64,000 nucleotides of DNA, taken from contig PJRA01000524.1 in NCBI GenBank assembly GCA_016987375.1, forward strand, positions 449,856-513,855. The letters are read 5' to 3'. The stretch is from Brachionus koreanus (lineage: Eukaryota; Rotifera; Eurotatoria; Ploima; Brachionidae). A program made the translations under genes and the position numbers. The notes under the pieces are model-generated. The model was not told the origin of the DNA and did not search any database. It saw only the letters and a program-made list of their open reading frames with translations. Of this stretch, positions 47,717-59,354 are shown piece by piece; the stretch's first letter is position 1, and each line of letters starts with the position of its first letter.

Positions 47717-50700
47717 TTATTTTACACCCGAAACCATTTTAGATTCTTCATTTTCAGAAGTCAAATTAATGCCTGAGTCTAGAGAGGACTGACTTCTTAC
47801 TGGTGTTTGAGCTAAATGCTGACATTTTACTGATTGCTGCCTTTTAATTGCATATCGTTCTGAACCATAGTTATTTTCTCGATTAAGCGAACATCTCTTA
47901 TCCAAGGTGCTTGACTCACAGATGTCATTCAAATACTGCGGCGTTGAATATTTATTTTTGATATTCATATTCTGCACTTTGTTTAGTATTGTATTATTTT
48001 CAAATTTAAAACTAGGCTTTCTTGCTCCATTCAGTATTATACTAGGTACGGGTGAAGTACATGAAGAGCTACTTGATAAGGTGTTGTTTGACCCTAAATT
48101 TTTTTTGTTTGAGCCTAATTCACTTGCTGCCGAATTTGCTTGGTAATTATCCTTCGATTTAGAAGATTGTATTGTCATAAATTTATTTTTTTCTATTGAA
48201 GAATCTGTATTAGATGATGATGTTGATAAAGTAGAGTGTCTAAACGATTTTGTTTCGCTCAAATCTATATTAGATGAAGAGGGATTTTTTATTTGACGAG
48301 CGATTATGGTATTTGTTGTTGACGATAGTTTAATATTTGGAGTTTGTTTGATAGAAAAACTTTGACTTGTGTCAGAAAAAGAGGTATTCGAGCTTTCTTC
48401 TTGATTTATCATAGTCAACAGAGAAGTCGCAGAGTAAAAGCCAGACGATGCCCTGCTTAAGTCTTCACCAGATTTTGAATTCAACAAAGAATCTACAAAT
48501 TGAGTTACACTGGTTTTGTCATAAATATTTTCAATTAATTTTCGTGTTTGATTATTTGTCAAGGTGGGCGAATTAGATCTAGATTTACTTGAAGACACTT
48601 TTTTCAATTGCTCTATTTTTTGATTATTTGATGATCTATTGTTTATTTTGTTGATTATACTAGTAATTGAATTATTCAAATCTTTATTAGTTGGACTAGC
48701 CTCTGATTGCGTGGAATAAAAATTTTTCTGAAGAAAACTTTCGATTTTATTTGACTTGGACTCTTTAGACAATGGTTTTTTTTCTCGATTTTGACATTTT
48801 TTTATTTCTGTTTTGTGTTCATTTGTCGAAAACAAGCTTTGATTTACATTAGAATTTGAGTTGGAAAAAAAGAATTGGGTAACGTTTGTGGAAGAACTTA
48901 ATTGATTATTTAAATCTAAAACTGTATCACTTAATTGAAGCAAAAGATGAAAAACGTCCAAACTTGTCTCACTTAGATTTATCTTTAAAAAAAAAATTTT
49001 AATAATTAAGAAAAAAAATTTATTTGAAAATTTTTATCTTTGTCAAAAATTGTCTTTTTGAGAATATTAAAAAAATAGATTCCAATAAATTGTTTTGGTA
49101 AATTTTTTTCATCAAGTCTAAAACTTTGCAAAGCATATGAGCCGATTAAAATATTCTTATTAACATGTTGCAGAGTAGGTATTCGGAAAGAGGTATAAAA
49201 AAACACAAAAAATAATATTTCGGCTTAAAATTCTTTTTAGTTCTAATATTATTCTTTTTATCACCAAAAAATGTCACTTTTCTAAAAACACTTTTATGAA
49301 ACAAAATTACTACTCGCAAACAAGATAACTTATTGAATATAAAATTACTTCATTAATAAAAACTGATTTAAAAAAAAATGTTTGATCTTGAAGAGACATT
49401 TAATGAATCATCGATCGAAGATAAGAGTTCATCTGCTAACGAAATAGGCATTGAAATTGACAATCAGAACAACAAATCTAATTTGATGAATATTCTTATT
49501 TAACACTACAAGCACCAAGCAATTTTTCACATTTTTAATTCAAAAATATTTTATAAAAATACTATAATAATTATTTAAAGTAATATAATTTTTTAAAGAA
49601 AATTTTGAAAAATCTATTCAAAAGATAAGAGGATTTGAAAATTTTTTAAACGAGTCAAATGACTCGTTAGGTGCTTCTAGTGTTAAATAGCAAGATACTA
49701 AGAGTCGAATTAAACAATGATAAGTGGGAACTAAGCTCATGTACTTGTAAAAATTACTTGAAATAATATACTTGTGTCCATGTAATTGGTATTGCAGTGA
49801 AAAAAAAAAGAAAAATGACTAGAATAGACCACAGTTTTAATACAATTGGTTGCAAACCTAAAAGACGACGCAAGTCTAAATCTGGAGCTTGGAATCATCT
49901 ACAAAATTTCTTATTCTATTAGACTTAATTTTGTTTTTATTAAAAAAAAAATTTTTTCTTTATTAAAGAGTATTTTTATAAAAAATCATTTTAAAAAAGT
50001 ATTTTTAGACAAAAAAATAATTTTACATCACAAGAGTATTTTTATAATGCAATAAGAAATTTTAGAAAAATGAGGATTTTTGGTGAAAGAAAAATTCTAA
50101 GCCTAAAATTCGAGGATAATCCTAGAAAGTGAAAATAAGTAAAAGACTTAATTGATTGAAATTTCTCATGTATAGGCGTGTTTTGTTACCAATAAAAATA
50201 AACACTCCCTTTTTATAACATTAATTAACTAGCATAAAATAAAAAGATAAAAATGGCCGTTAAACTTTGATATGATTTATTTTTGAAAACTCATAAAATT
50301 CACATAAAGTTTTGCTAATTTAGACATCATATGTGGGATGGTCACGGACCAAATGGAACATGTTCAGCTCATTACTTAATAAATATGTGTGAAGAAACCA
50401 GCAAATTCAAAGTTTTGAGTAAACTTGCATCAAACTATCGTAATCGAAGACATTGAAGATTTTGAAAACGAAAAAATTGGGATGGGATAAGTAAAGAATT
50501 TAAAATATGTTATCATTAATGTAGTGTTGTTAATTTGATAGTTATGATTATCGTGGTCTAGCAAGTAATAATTAGTAAGCAAATGAAAATAAAAAAAAAG
50601 AAGGAAAACAGAAAAATGGTTCAAAATAGAATTATGTGTCCCTATCTCAGATATTCGGATGATAGAAAATTCTTCATTAGCTACTGATACATTTTTTAGA

Positions 50701-51723
50701 GAAAAAATATTCTAAAATTTATCACACTTTAATGAGAAGTTTATTTGTAATTTTGATAGATCTTCTATTAAAAGCTATTTTTATACTTTTTCTTAATATT
50801 TATACTTAAATTGGTAATTATAAAACGACATCGAACTAATTTAACTTTTTTAAAAAAAACTCTAACTTTTTTTTGCCTATGAGGCTTGAACTTAATAAAT
50901 AATAATTAAAAGTAAATAACAAAAATTATGATTAACTCACCAATTCATTTTTTATATTAAATAATTTTTCTTCAAATCTATTTAAATTTCTAGATTTTGC
51001 TTCAACATTTTGTTCAATTGAACTCAATATTCTATCGTTTTCCCAGTCGCTATTTTCTTTGCTAATACTTTTTCGATTTGAAAGATTACATTTACAAGTA
51101 TTTGATTTTGAATGACAATTTTTACACAATATTTCATGTACATTTTGAAGTCCTTGAATTAGAGCCTCGTGTATTATGATAGAGCATTTGACACAATTAC
51201 ATAGATCCGTTTGTGAATCATTTGCATTGTTTCGTTCATGATTAAGGGCGCTGCGTTCATTTAGTTCAACATTAAGCTTTTCACGTTTCAATTTAACGCT
51301 TTTTAGGCGCTTATTAAACGCCATTTTCGAATTGTTGTAAAAATCAATCGTAGCCCAATATTCCTTGGCCTCATTGCAACGAGTTTCTTCATTTTTAGAA
51401 TTAAAATTAGACAAATGCGGCTCGTTATTAAGATTTGAGCGCTTCGAATTTTCAGCATTGCCCAAATCGTCTGAGTGCTCATCATCCACATATTCAAAAT
51501 TAGAAAAAGATCTTTTAGATCGCTCGGAATCTTCTTCTAAGTCGTCGTCGTATTCAGCTTGAGCCAGAGACGCTTCGTTGAAAATAGATTGCTCTTCAGC
51601 CAATTTAGCTTGAGAGCCACATTTCGCATCTTCGAAGGAAGTTGTCGATGATGAGCTATGCGTTGATATAGTTGATAACGAATTTATCATTGCAGAGTTT
51701 AAATTATCTTCACTTGCTATCAT
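47717..51723 (-). CDS. Unrecognised Ser-rich protein with Cys cluster and coiled coil, 682 aa (2 exons)
   Basis: Exons 50941-51723 (261 codons) and 47717-48982 (421 codons plus stop), joined in phase 0 by a GTGAGT donor and a poly-U/AAAG acceptor. The joint reads KLFNIKNEL|INLSETSLDVFHLLLQ with an uninterrupted heptad pattern, which supports one gene rather than two. The N-terminal part has an acidic stretch (EYDDDLEEDSERSKRSF) and a Cys-rich segment at about 190-230, DLCNCVKCSIIIHEAL followed by HEILCKNCHSKSNTCKCN, which could bind zinc. The C-terminal two thirds are Ser/Asn-rich low complexity with basic patches such as KKVSSSKSRSNSPTL. No family was recognised. An alternative is two separate genes. 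The 1.96-kb intron holds a TTAA MITE and a MULE transposase relic. Confidence 0.6.
49500..49686. mobile_element. TTAA-flanked MITE, piggyBac-like, third variant
   Basis: A 187-base element bounded by TTAA at 49500-49503 and 49683-49686. Termini are CACTACAAGCACC on the left and CACTAGAAGCACC from the right. A perfect 9-bp hairpin (AACGAGTCA, AA, TGACTCGTT) lies near the right end at about 49649-49668. It shares the CACTA start with the element at 20705 but is otherwise different. It lies in the long intron of the 682-aa gene. Confidence 0.7.
49700..49923 (+). pseudogene. MULE (Mutator-like) transposase C-terminal relic with SWIM zinc finger
   Basis: The plus-strand frame reads RVELNNDKWELSSCTCKNYL, K, stop, YTCVHVIGIAVKKKRKMT, and on to IGCKPKRRRKSKSGAWNHL before a stop at 49921-49923. 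The C-x-C...C-x-H pattern (CTCKNYLK.YTCVHVIGIA) is the SWIM finger that ends MULE transposases, followed in the family by a K-P-K-R-G-R-P basic tail, here KPKRRRKSK. One in-frame stop interrupts the finger. No catalytic DDE domain is present, so it is a fragment. Confidence 0.6.
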
Positions 51724-54700
51724 TATCTTAAAGAGGCATTTTTTATCTAGAATTAGCAAAAAATTAATTTTCTGACATGTAATTTGTAGGATTAATAAAA
51801 AAATAATTATGAATTTAACTCTTCAGAGCCATACTTATACAAATCCATAGCTGCTACAAAATTGTCTTATAATTTGTAATCTAGAAAAATGTCATTTTAT
51901 AATTAAATTTTGCATTTATTGGCACCATTATAAATTGTTTGGTCTTAACTTTGACTCAAGTCCTACATGGTGTATTAATAAAATTAAAATTTTCTAAAAA
52001 ACGCTCTTTTAAGTTTATGAATAAAATTCTAAAATTACTAATATTTATTTGTTTATTTACTTTTTGATTTCAATAATTCATTAAGCAAGCATTAAATTTA
52101 ATTCATAGAGCTGAATTAACATGAAGCACATATTAAAAATAAATCTCACAAGCATAAGTATTTTATTCACCTAAATACTTAAATATATTAGCAATCATTT
52201 TAGTTTTAAAAAGGCGCTAAAAAACAACTCAGCTGTTATGTATGTTTATTTATCTAAATCTCCTTGAAAAATATTAACCAACACAACTTAATTTACTTGA
52301 TTATGTTTATTAATCTTAAAAACCAGTTCCTACTTTTTTCTTTTCTTTTATCTTATCTTATCTTTTTTTATCTACTAGCATATTTTCATTTGTTTCTAAT
52401 TATTTAAAATGCAGCTGTAAAGTTCACGTACATATTGGATTTATAATAAACTAAAGCATAAAACTGACCTATAATCTATTGGAATTTATAATATTTGGCA
52501 AATTGAAATTAATAATCATGCTTGAAAAATACTAAAAAAAGAGGTTTTTTTTAGATTGTTTTATTTCAAAAATTTAATGCAAAGATAAATTTTAATGCTA
52601 AACATTTAATGTTTAACCATAACTTTGTACTATACATAATTCTGTATCAAAGAATTTTTTGGAAAGTTTTGCGCATGATCATTGAAATTTGATCATCAAA
52701 TTTCACTTCGCTTAATATTTATGAAGTTAAAGCTTCTTGAAAATATTTTATATTCTTGCTTTGTTAAATGCTTATTTTTAAATACCACTGAGTGTGATAA
52801 AATTTAACCAGACTAATAATCTTCAAAAAATTTTTATTTTCTTGATTTTAGGATATGTTTTCATATATATATATATATATATATATAATATAAATGCTAA
52901 ACTAAAGAATTGAATTAGAATTAGTTTTTTAACTTATTCATATATCTCTTTAACTCAACAAAAATTGAGAAAAAAAACAAGTAATTCAAAATTAGAGCTG
53001 CTAAATAATTTAACATGAAAAATTATGATCGGCTGATTTTTTTGTTAGTGACTTAAATAAATTATTTTAATTAAACAAATTGTAAAATATATATTTATGA
53101 CCTAATCATTTTCTAATAAATTTTGAATAAACCTTTTCGGGTAAATTTTTTCTTTTATATTGCTTTGTATTCTACAATCAGTCGAAAAAAACAATTCAAA
53201 CTCAATTTTTAACCAAGAGGCACAAAGATAAGATTAAGAAGGATTAATAAATGAAAAGACTTTTTTAAGTGTTTAAAAAGACAAATTCGTGATTCATGTC
53301 TGCATATTCAATGAAAAATTTACTAACTTTAAACTAACTAAGATCTTAAAGATCATCTGAAATTATTAGAAAAATTTTTTAACAGCATTAATTTTCTTCT
53401 AACTTATAAACATAATTAATGAACTTTAAATTTCAAAAAAATTCAAAATAAAATTTTAAATTAGCTTTTATTAAATTTTTTTAAACTCTTTCTAAATGAG
53501 GTTTTTTAAAATAAAAATTTTCTTTCTAGATTCGAATAAAAAAAGTTAAATTTCAATTTGTTTTATAATTTTGAAGGCAAATCTCTGTTTTATAGTTCAC
53601 TGTATTACTAGATAAACATTTAATTTTTTATTTTTTTTTTAAACTATTAGTGTAATTGATTTATAAAAAAAAGACATATGGATTATTAAATAAATTTTTT
53701 AGTTATTGGACTGTGAAAATAACATCTAAAAAGAAAATAACATGATGAGACAAAAATAATGAAAGTAGTATCACCAATATGTTTTAAGTATCTCAATTCT
53801 TTATTTCTAGACGTATTTAACTTATGCAAAATTTGAGAAAAAAGTTTAAACCAAACCATTTTAGTCATATCACAAATCTACTTTTATGTATTTTGATTTT
53901 CAAACGAAAATTTTGAAAAGTGTCTTTTTACTATTTTATCCTGATCTAGACGATTAGAATGTTCAAAACAAGGTTTAATTTAAAATTTTGATAAGCTAAT
54001 TATTTCGAATCTTGTAAATATTAATTTAACCTATTTCTCTATAGTCTGAGTTGCTTGTATAAACTCTTTAAATTTGTTTTATAGTATATAATTTTAAAAA
54101 TTATATAGAATTAATTGATAGAATTTTTTTCTAATTATTAAATTAAATCATTAAATTTCTTTTCGATTTAAAAGTTCGACTTTTGTTCATGCTCCAAAAA
54201 TGACATTCTATTTATTTATTTATTTAAACCTTCAAATTTTGTCAGTCAATTAAGTAAAAAATTGTTGAATTTGTAAAAAAAAAATCATTTAAAAAGAAAA
54301 AATCAAAATTATAGCATTTTTCAGTGAAGATTTTATAATTAATATAAAAACTCGTTCCATTCTAAAGTTATGCTAATTGAATTAATTGCACTAAGAATTC
54401 AAATATTGCAAATTTTTTTTTTATTTAAAGGCTAAAATAATAATCCTTACCTGGAAACATTTGCTCAACCAAATGATCTTAATTAAAATATTTCATATTT
54501 ATGAAATGCCTGATTTGATGGAATAAATTGGGTCGTCTAATTTATCGATTTAATGCTAAGCTTTGTTTTTATAAACATATTTTCTAAGGGATTATGTTTG
54601 AAATATAAAATTGACCTATATAACAAAATTTAGCTAAAAGTGAAACTTGTTTAATGCGCGCCAAAAATTATGTCAAATTAAATTAAACCCCCTCTTCTTT

Positions 54701-55939
54701 AAAACTAATTAGATTTAATTTTTAATTTGGTATAGAATAGCTTTGAATCAGGTTTTTGATTTTAAACGCATAGTAGCTGTTTATCAAAAACGTTGAATAA
54801 TTCTTAGTTACAAATAACTGAGATGAAAAAAATATTTTTTTGATACAAAAAAATTGGTTTGATATATTATTCTTTAATTCAACATTATTGATTTTCAAAA
54901 TAGCAGAATGTAAAATTGTATTTATACTGTTTTAAAAAAAGATACTGGGATTCAAATTTAATTTTAAACAAAAAAAAAATTCCAAAACAATTGAGTCTAA
55001 TTAACCAAATTTATGTTTTAATTAAAAAAAAATTTTTTTTATTATCTATTGATTTTATGACACTTGAAAATTATCATATTATAAGTTAGAAAAAATTTCT
55101 ACTAAAAACTAAAATAACAATCTTTAACCTATGGTCAGAATGATATTCAACTTATCGTGGCTACAATTACTACTATTACTACTGAACATTGGCCTAACAA
55201 AATCATGCAATTAAAAATGAATTTCATTGAGTCAAGTAGTCAATAATATGACCCGGTAAATTATTTTTATCAAATTTAAAACTTTAAATTCAATTAAATA
55301 TTTTAAATTCACAGTTAGTATTTTTCTAAATTTTATAAATAAAAAAATTTTTTCTTTAATATTAATTGAAATGCACTTGGTCATTTGTTTTTATTTTCTT
55401 AGCAACTCTCTTTTTCTTCTTTTAACATCACCCAAAAAGCGTTCACTGAAATAATAAATAAATAAAATACAAAATTAAATAAATAATCCTATATAATTTG
55501 AATTTTATGGTATTTCTACTAGCATCAATAATAAAATTTATCCAAGTTTGTGATTTTGGGCTTATCTAAATGGTTTTGATTAAAACAATTTTTTCTGTAA
55601 CGATATAAAAATTAATATAATCTACAATAAAATGGGAAATTTAAATATGTTTTTAAAAATTAAAATCAAATAGAAAAAATTAATTCGAATTTTTTTCTAT
55701 TTTTTATAAATAATTTTTTAATTGACTATTAAAAAATCATTAAAAAAATACTTAAATTAAAACTTGAAAAAAAAATTTAATTACTAAGGATACGAACATA
55801 TAAATTTTGAAATTAATGAACTAAATTTTCATGTCAATTCAATTGGGGGCTTTCATAAAAATATCTATGGGGAATCAATTAAAATAAATATTAAATTTGT
55901 TTCTATTTTAAAAATTCAATAAAATTCTGTATTTTCAAA
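51724..55939. other. Gene-poor region of 4.2 kb
   Basis: No gene model is supported. It holds an AT microsatellite (52863-52888), a degenerate dispersed repeat at about 52570-52720 related to 36645-36760 and to the foldback at 15504-15733, and a 27-codon frame at 55131-55214 that looks like a secretory signal peptide. The rest is AT-rich DNA with many homopolymer runs. It must include the promoters of the 682-aa gene and of the Tctex1 gene. Confidence 0.5.
52863..52888. repeat. AT dinucleotide microsatellite
   Basis: About 12 to 13 AT units in a row followed by ATATAAAT. A shorter run lies at about 38641-38658. Length is likely variable between individuals. Confidence 0.85.
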
Positions 55940-56773
55940 ATGTCTGGAAATAGCTTCAACTATTCATCTTCTGGTACGGATGATTTATACTCCGATAATG
56001 AAGTAAAGCAATTTGTCAAAAGAGAAGGTATTACAAATTCTAATCAAACTGATTTGAATACATTTGCCAATTCGATGAGAAATTACGTAGAATTAGACAA
56101 ATCTTCAAAATTCGCTAAAGATATTATCAGTGATAATGATAATTCATTTAACATTTTATTGAACGATGTTAAATCACAATCAGATACAGGGTCTCAAATT
56201 ACTTTTCAAAGTCAAGATAACATTTCTAATGATGGAATTATTAACGATGAACCAACAAACATGGAGTTTGAAAGAAAAGATGGCATATTTTTTGAAAGAT
56301 CTCATACTTCTAGCCAAGAATCGGTTGTTTTAAATGAAAATTTTATTGATCAATCTACTAATTTTGAATTTGTTAGAGAAAGCAAAAACTTTTTAAATAA
56401 TCAATTAGAAAAAAATAAAATAATAAATGATTTAAATATTGATAGTCAGATTGTAAGAAGCGTTTTTGAAGAGCAAAAATTCAAAATAAAAGAGACTTTA
56501 AAAAAAAATATTAAGTTTGATTTAAACTCATGCATCGAGAAGGAATTGGATCCTGAAAAAATATTGCTTCTGGTAAACTCAATAAGAAATGAGCTTAAAA
56601 ATGAATTTAAAGAGCACAGAATTTTAGTTAATATTACAATAGGTGAAAATCTAAGTGATAACTTTCAAATGGGTCTTCAATGTTACTTAAACAAAACTGA
56701 TGTTTATGGTCATTATGCTTTTCAAAATGAAAACATTCATTTGATTGCTTCAGCTTATGCTATTTTATTTTAA
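55940..56773 (+). CDS. Tctex1-domain dynein light chain-like protein (277 aa, single exon)
   Basis: The C-terminal 105 residues (about 172-277) form a Tctex1 domain: FKIKETLKKNIKFDLNS, then ILLLVNSIRNELKNEFKEHR, ILVNITIGENLSDNFQMGLQ, CYLNKTDVYGHYAFQNENIH and the final LIASAYAILF. This is the helix-helix-strand pattern of the DYNLT light chains (VVIGEQKGQGV, then YASYTFKNDSLFCV and VFAVYY). The first 170 residues are acidic, Ser/Asn-rich and probably disordered, as in the long TCTEX1D (DYNLT2/DYNLT4-like) members that act in cilia and intraflagellar dynein, rather than in the 113-residue DYNLT1/3. Which subfamily cannot be told by eye. There is no intron. It is convergent with SSX2IP, 134 bases apart. 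Confidence 0.8.
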   Translation: MSGNSFNYSSSGTDDLYSDNEVKQFVKREGITNSNQTDLNTFANSMRNYVELDKSSKFAKDIISDNDNSFNILLNDVKSQSDTGSQITFQSQDNISNDGIINDEPTNMEFERKDGIFFERSHTSSQESVVLNENFIDQSTNFEFVRESKNFLNNQLEKNKIINDLNIDSQIVRSVFEEQKFKIKETLKKNIKFDLNSCIEKELDPEKILLLVNSIRNELKNEFKEHRILVNITIGENLSDNFQMGLQCYLNKTDVYGHYAFQNENIHLIASAYAILF

Positions 56774-56907
56774 TTTCTATTGAATTTAAAAAATTAAAAA
56801 ATTAAAAATTTAAAATTTAAAAACAAATAAAATTTAAAATTTTTGAAAGCTTTTATTATTTTTTAAATTTAAATAATAGCTGGAAAATTTTACAAAAATA
56901 TATATGA

Positions 56908-58282
56908 TTAATTTTTACATTTACGAGAATCGTTTGAGTTGGTTGAAGAAAGAGAGGACGAAGATATGGAAGCATTGTTTGATTTTAATTTAGCTTGATT
57001 AAATTCTATTTTAGATTTGCTCATCGATTTATCGCATCCTATTTCATCAGAATTGTTTAGTGTTCTATTTAAAACTTCACTTAAATTATCGATAGAGCTG
57101 ATAGTAACGTTTTCTCTTGAAATTAAAGATTCACAATCATTTGCCGATATCATCTTTAAGATTTTAATTTTGGACTGAATTTCAAGATTCAGATTTTGAA
57201 ATATTTCATCAAAAGGACTATTGATCAGCTTGTGATAGTTATTGCTGTTCATATTTTCAAAATAATTGTCTGAGTTGTTTTGCATTGATTTTTGAATAAT
57301 TTCGTCTATTTCACTCAAAATCTTTGAAATCAAAGATTTTAAGTCACTGTTTTCAATTATTATTTGCTTTAACTTTTTGTCATAATCTTTTATTAATTCT
57401 GAATACATTTCAAGTTGTTTTCTAAAAAATTAGTTTAAAAATTTAAAAAACTAAAACTTTTCGAATATTGTAACTTACTTTGATTGATTTGCCTCCAGAT
57501 TCCATGTTGGTCTTGATCCTGTTTTTGATATCGGATCTGTTAAATCAATATCTAAAATCAAAAAAAAAATTAAAAAAAAAAAAAAAAACAAAAAAATATT
57601 TTAAATACTGGCCAATTCTTTAACTTTCGCAGTAGATAAATTTTGAATTTTTAACTTGAGTTTTTCTATTTCTTTTTCAGTCTTTTTTTTTTCATTTTTG
57701 AACTGTTTATCTCTCTGTTCAATAACATTTTGGAGCTTTCGATTCTATTTTAAAATAAATAATTTATTTTTTCTTAATTAAAAAAAAAAAAAATTTTTAG
57801 ATCACTTCTTCACTTAGGGCCTTGTTATTCTTGACATGTTCGGTTATTTTTATTTCAGATTGGCGTATTTTTTCCTGGCTAATTTTGAATTCACGAGATG
57901 AACTTTCTAATGTGTCCTTTAGATTTTGTTGTCTTTTTAAGAACAATTCATTTTCTTTGTCTAAAATATGAGTTCTTAAATTATCGATAAAATATTTAAG
58001 AAATATTTTATAAACATGATAAAATGTTTACTGTTCCTGAAGTCTTTGAATAGTAACTGATTGTCTTCTATATCTATAAGCCAAATCTAGAGAAAATCTA
58101 ATCAGTTTGTTGATATCCGTTTTGGTTAATGAACAGATCGATTCATATCCCAAATCTTCTAGTTCTGTTTTTAGAGATCTGAATGACTTCAAATCAAATT
58201 CATCATCAATATTGTTATAAATTGATTCATCTGTTGAAATTGAACTGATAGACAACATTTCTTCAATATTATTTTGATTCAT
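56908..58282 (-). CDS. SSX2IP: SSX2IP/ADIP (afadin DIL domain-interacting protein) orthologue, short (5 exons, 380 aa)
   Basis: Exons in coding order: 58032-58282, 57806-57974, 57609-57744, 57479-57551, 56908-57421; total 1143 nt with consistent phases. The N-terminal block FRSLKTELEDLGYESICSL and LIRFSLDLAYRYRRQSV corresponds to the conserved start of the ADIP domain (YLDQELTTFGFPSL, then a helix). Coiled coils follow (NRKLQNVIEQRDKQF, KKKTEKEIEKLKLKI), then RPTWNL, and MYSELIKDYDKKLKQIIIEN SDLK, which matches the family motif [21 protein letters not shown]. In the family it acts at adherens junctions, centriolar satellites and in centrosome and cilium maturation. The protein is much shorter than human SSX2IP (614 aa) because it ends soon after the last conserved block in a Ser-rich tail. 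The donor of exon 2 (GAA then GTGATC) is weak. Confidence 0.7.
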
Positions 58283-59354
58283 TATCTGTGATGCAAAATT
58301 TTTCTCTAAAAAAATCCGGATATTTAATTAAGGATGAGGTCAGTAAATAACAAAAAATCTCGATGAGGTTAGGTATTAATTCCATGGTTACTAATTTTAT
58401 TCTAATAAAAAAGAATATATATGAGCTCATGAGCGGATTTGATTAATTTATAATAAGGAACACCACTTTTTCTATTTAATTTGTTTCAAACCATTTCAAA
58501 AACAACTTGTTAAAGAACTATTTACTTTAAATTTTTTAATTTGTAATAAAAAAAATTGTTTTTCTAACTTTTATAGGAAAAAATATAATCTTTAATAAAC
58601 TCAATTAGTCTTTTTGATTATTGCTCATTTATTTTTTAAATGCAATCTGAAAAAAATTAAATTTAAATTAAGATTGACTTTTTAAATTTGTGAAACGTAA
58701 AAATGCTTTAAAAATATCAAAAATAACAAATATTTGAAGCCTTAATAAATTAAATATGAAAAAGTTGATAAAATAAATTTATTTAAATTTTCATCTAGAT
58801 GAAATAATATTTTTGAATTAAATCTAAATTAGCATTTGACCAAAAAATTAAGCAACTATTCAAATTTAAAACAAGGATTCTAAAATAATGATTCGAAAAA
58901 TTTAAAAATTATGAATAATTCAAAAAAGTTTCATTGAATGATGCAAAAAAATCTTGAAAAGTATATGATCTTAATAATTTTTTTTTTTAACTTTTGATGA
59001 GACATTTTCATGCTTGAATTATTAATTTAGACTTAGACTCCTCTTAAAAAAAATTAAGAGATTAAAAATCTATTCTCTAAGCTTAGAATATTAGACTAGT
59101 TTAAAGTCTATTTGACTTGAAAATAAATATTCCTGAATAGTTTAACAATTCTCATTTATTTCTCTATGATATTTTATACTTAAATAAAATACGAAATATG
59201 GATTTTTTTAAATTCGTTTAATGAGACATTTGAGACTATTACAAGTATGGCTCTATCGCTTTTAAATTCAAGTCTCAAGTATTGCTTTTAGCGTAGTTAC
59301 TGAATATTGTAAATTGAAAAAACTGTTTTGTAAATAAAAATTTATTATCTATGT
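58283..59354. other. Intergenic spacer between CRLS1 3' end and SSX2IP 5' end
   Basis: About 1.07 kb, both neighbours on the minus strand. Very AT-rich. No coding frame or repeat recognised. Confidence 0.5.

Noticed and set aside
47717..48961. Treating the Ser-rich frame at 47717-48961 as a single-exon gene of its own
   Set aside because: The frame is open up to an acceptor at 48983 and joins in phase with a coiled-coil exon at 50941; its first Met lies after the start of the heptad run.
50318..50458. Plus-strand frame with WDGHGPNGTCSAHYLINM
   Set aside because: Looked like a possible domain fragment, but it matches no family I can name and is only about 43 codons; kept as unexplained.
53686..53868. 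Minus-strand 60-codon frame in the gene-poor region
   Set aside because: No conserved pattern, no splice partners, and within the range expected by chance.
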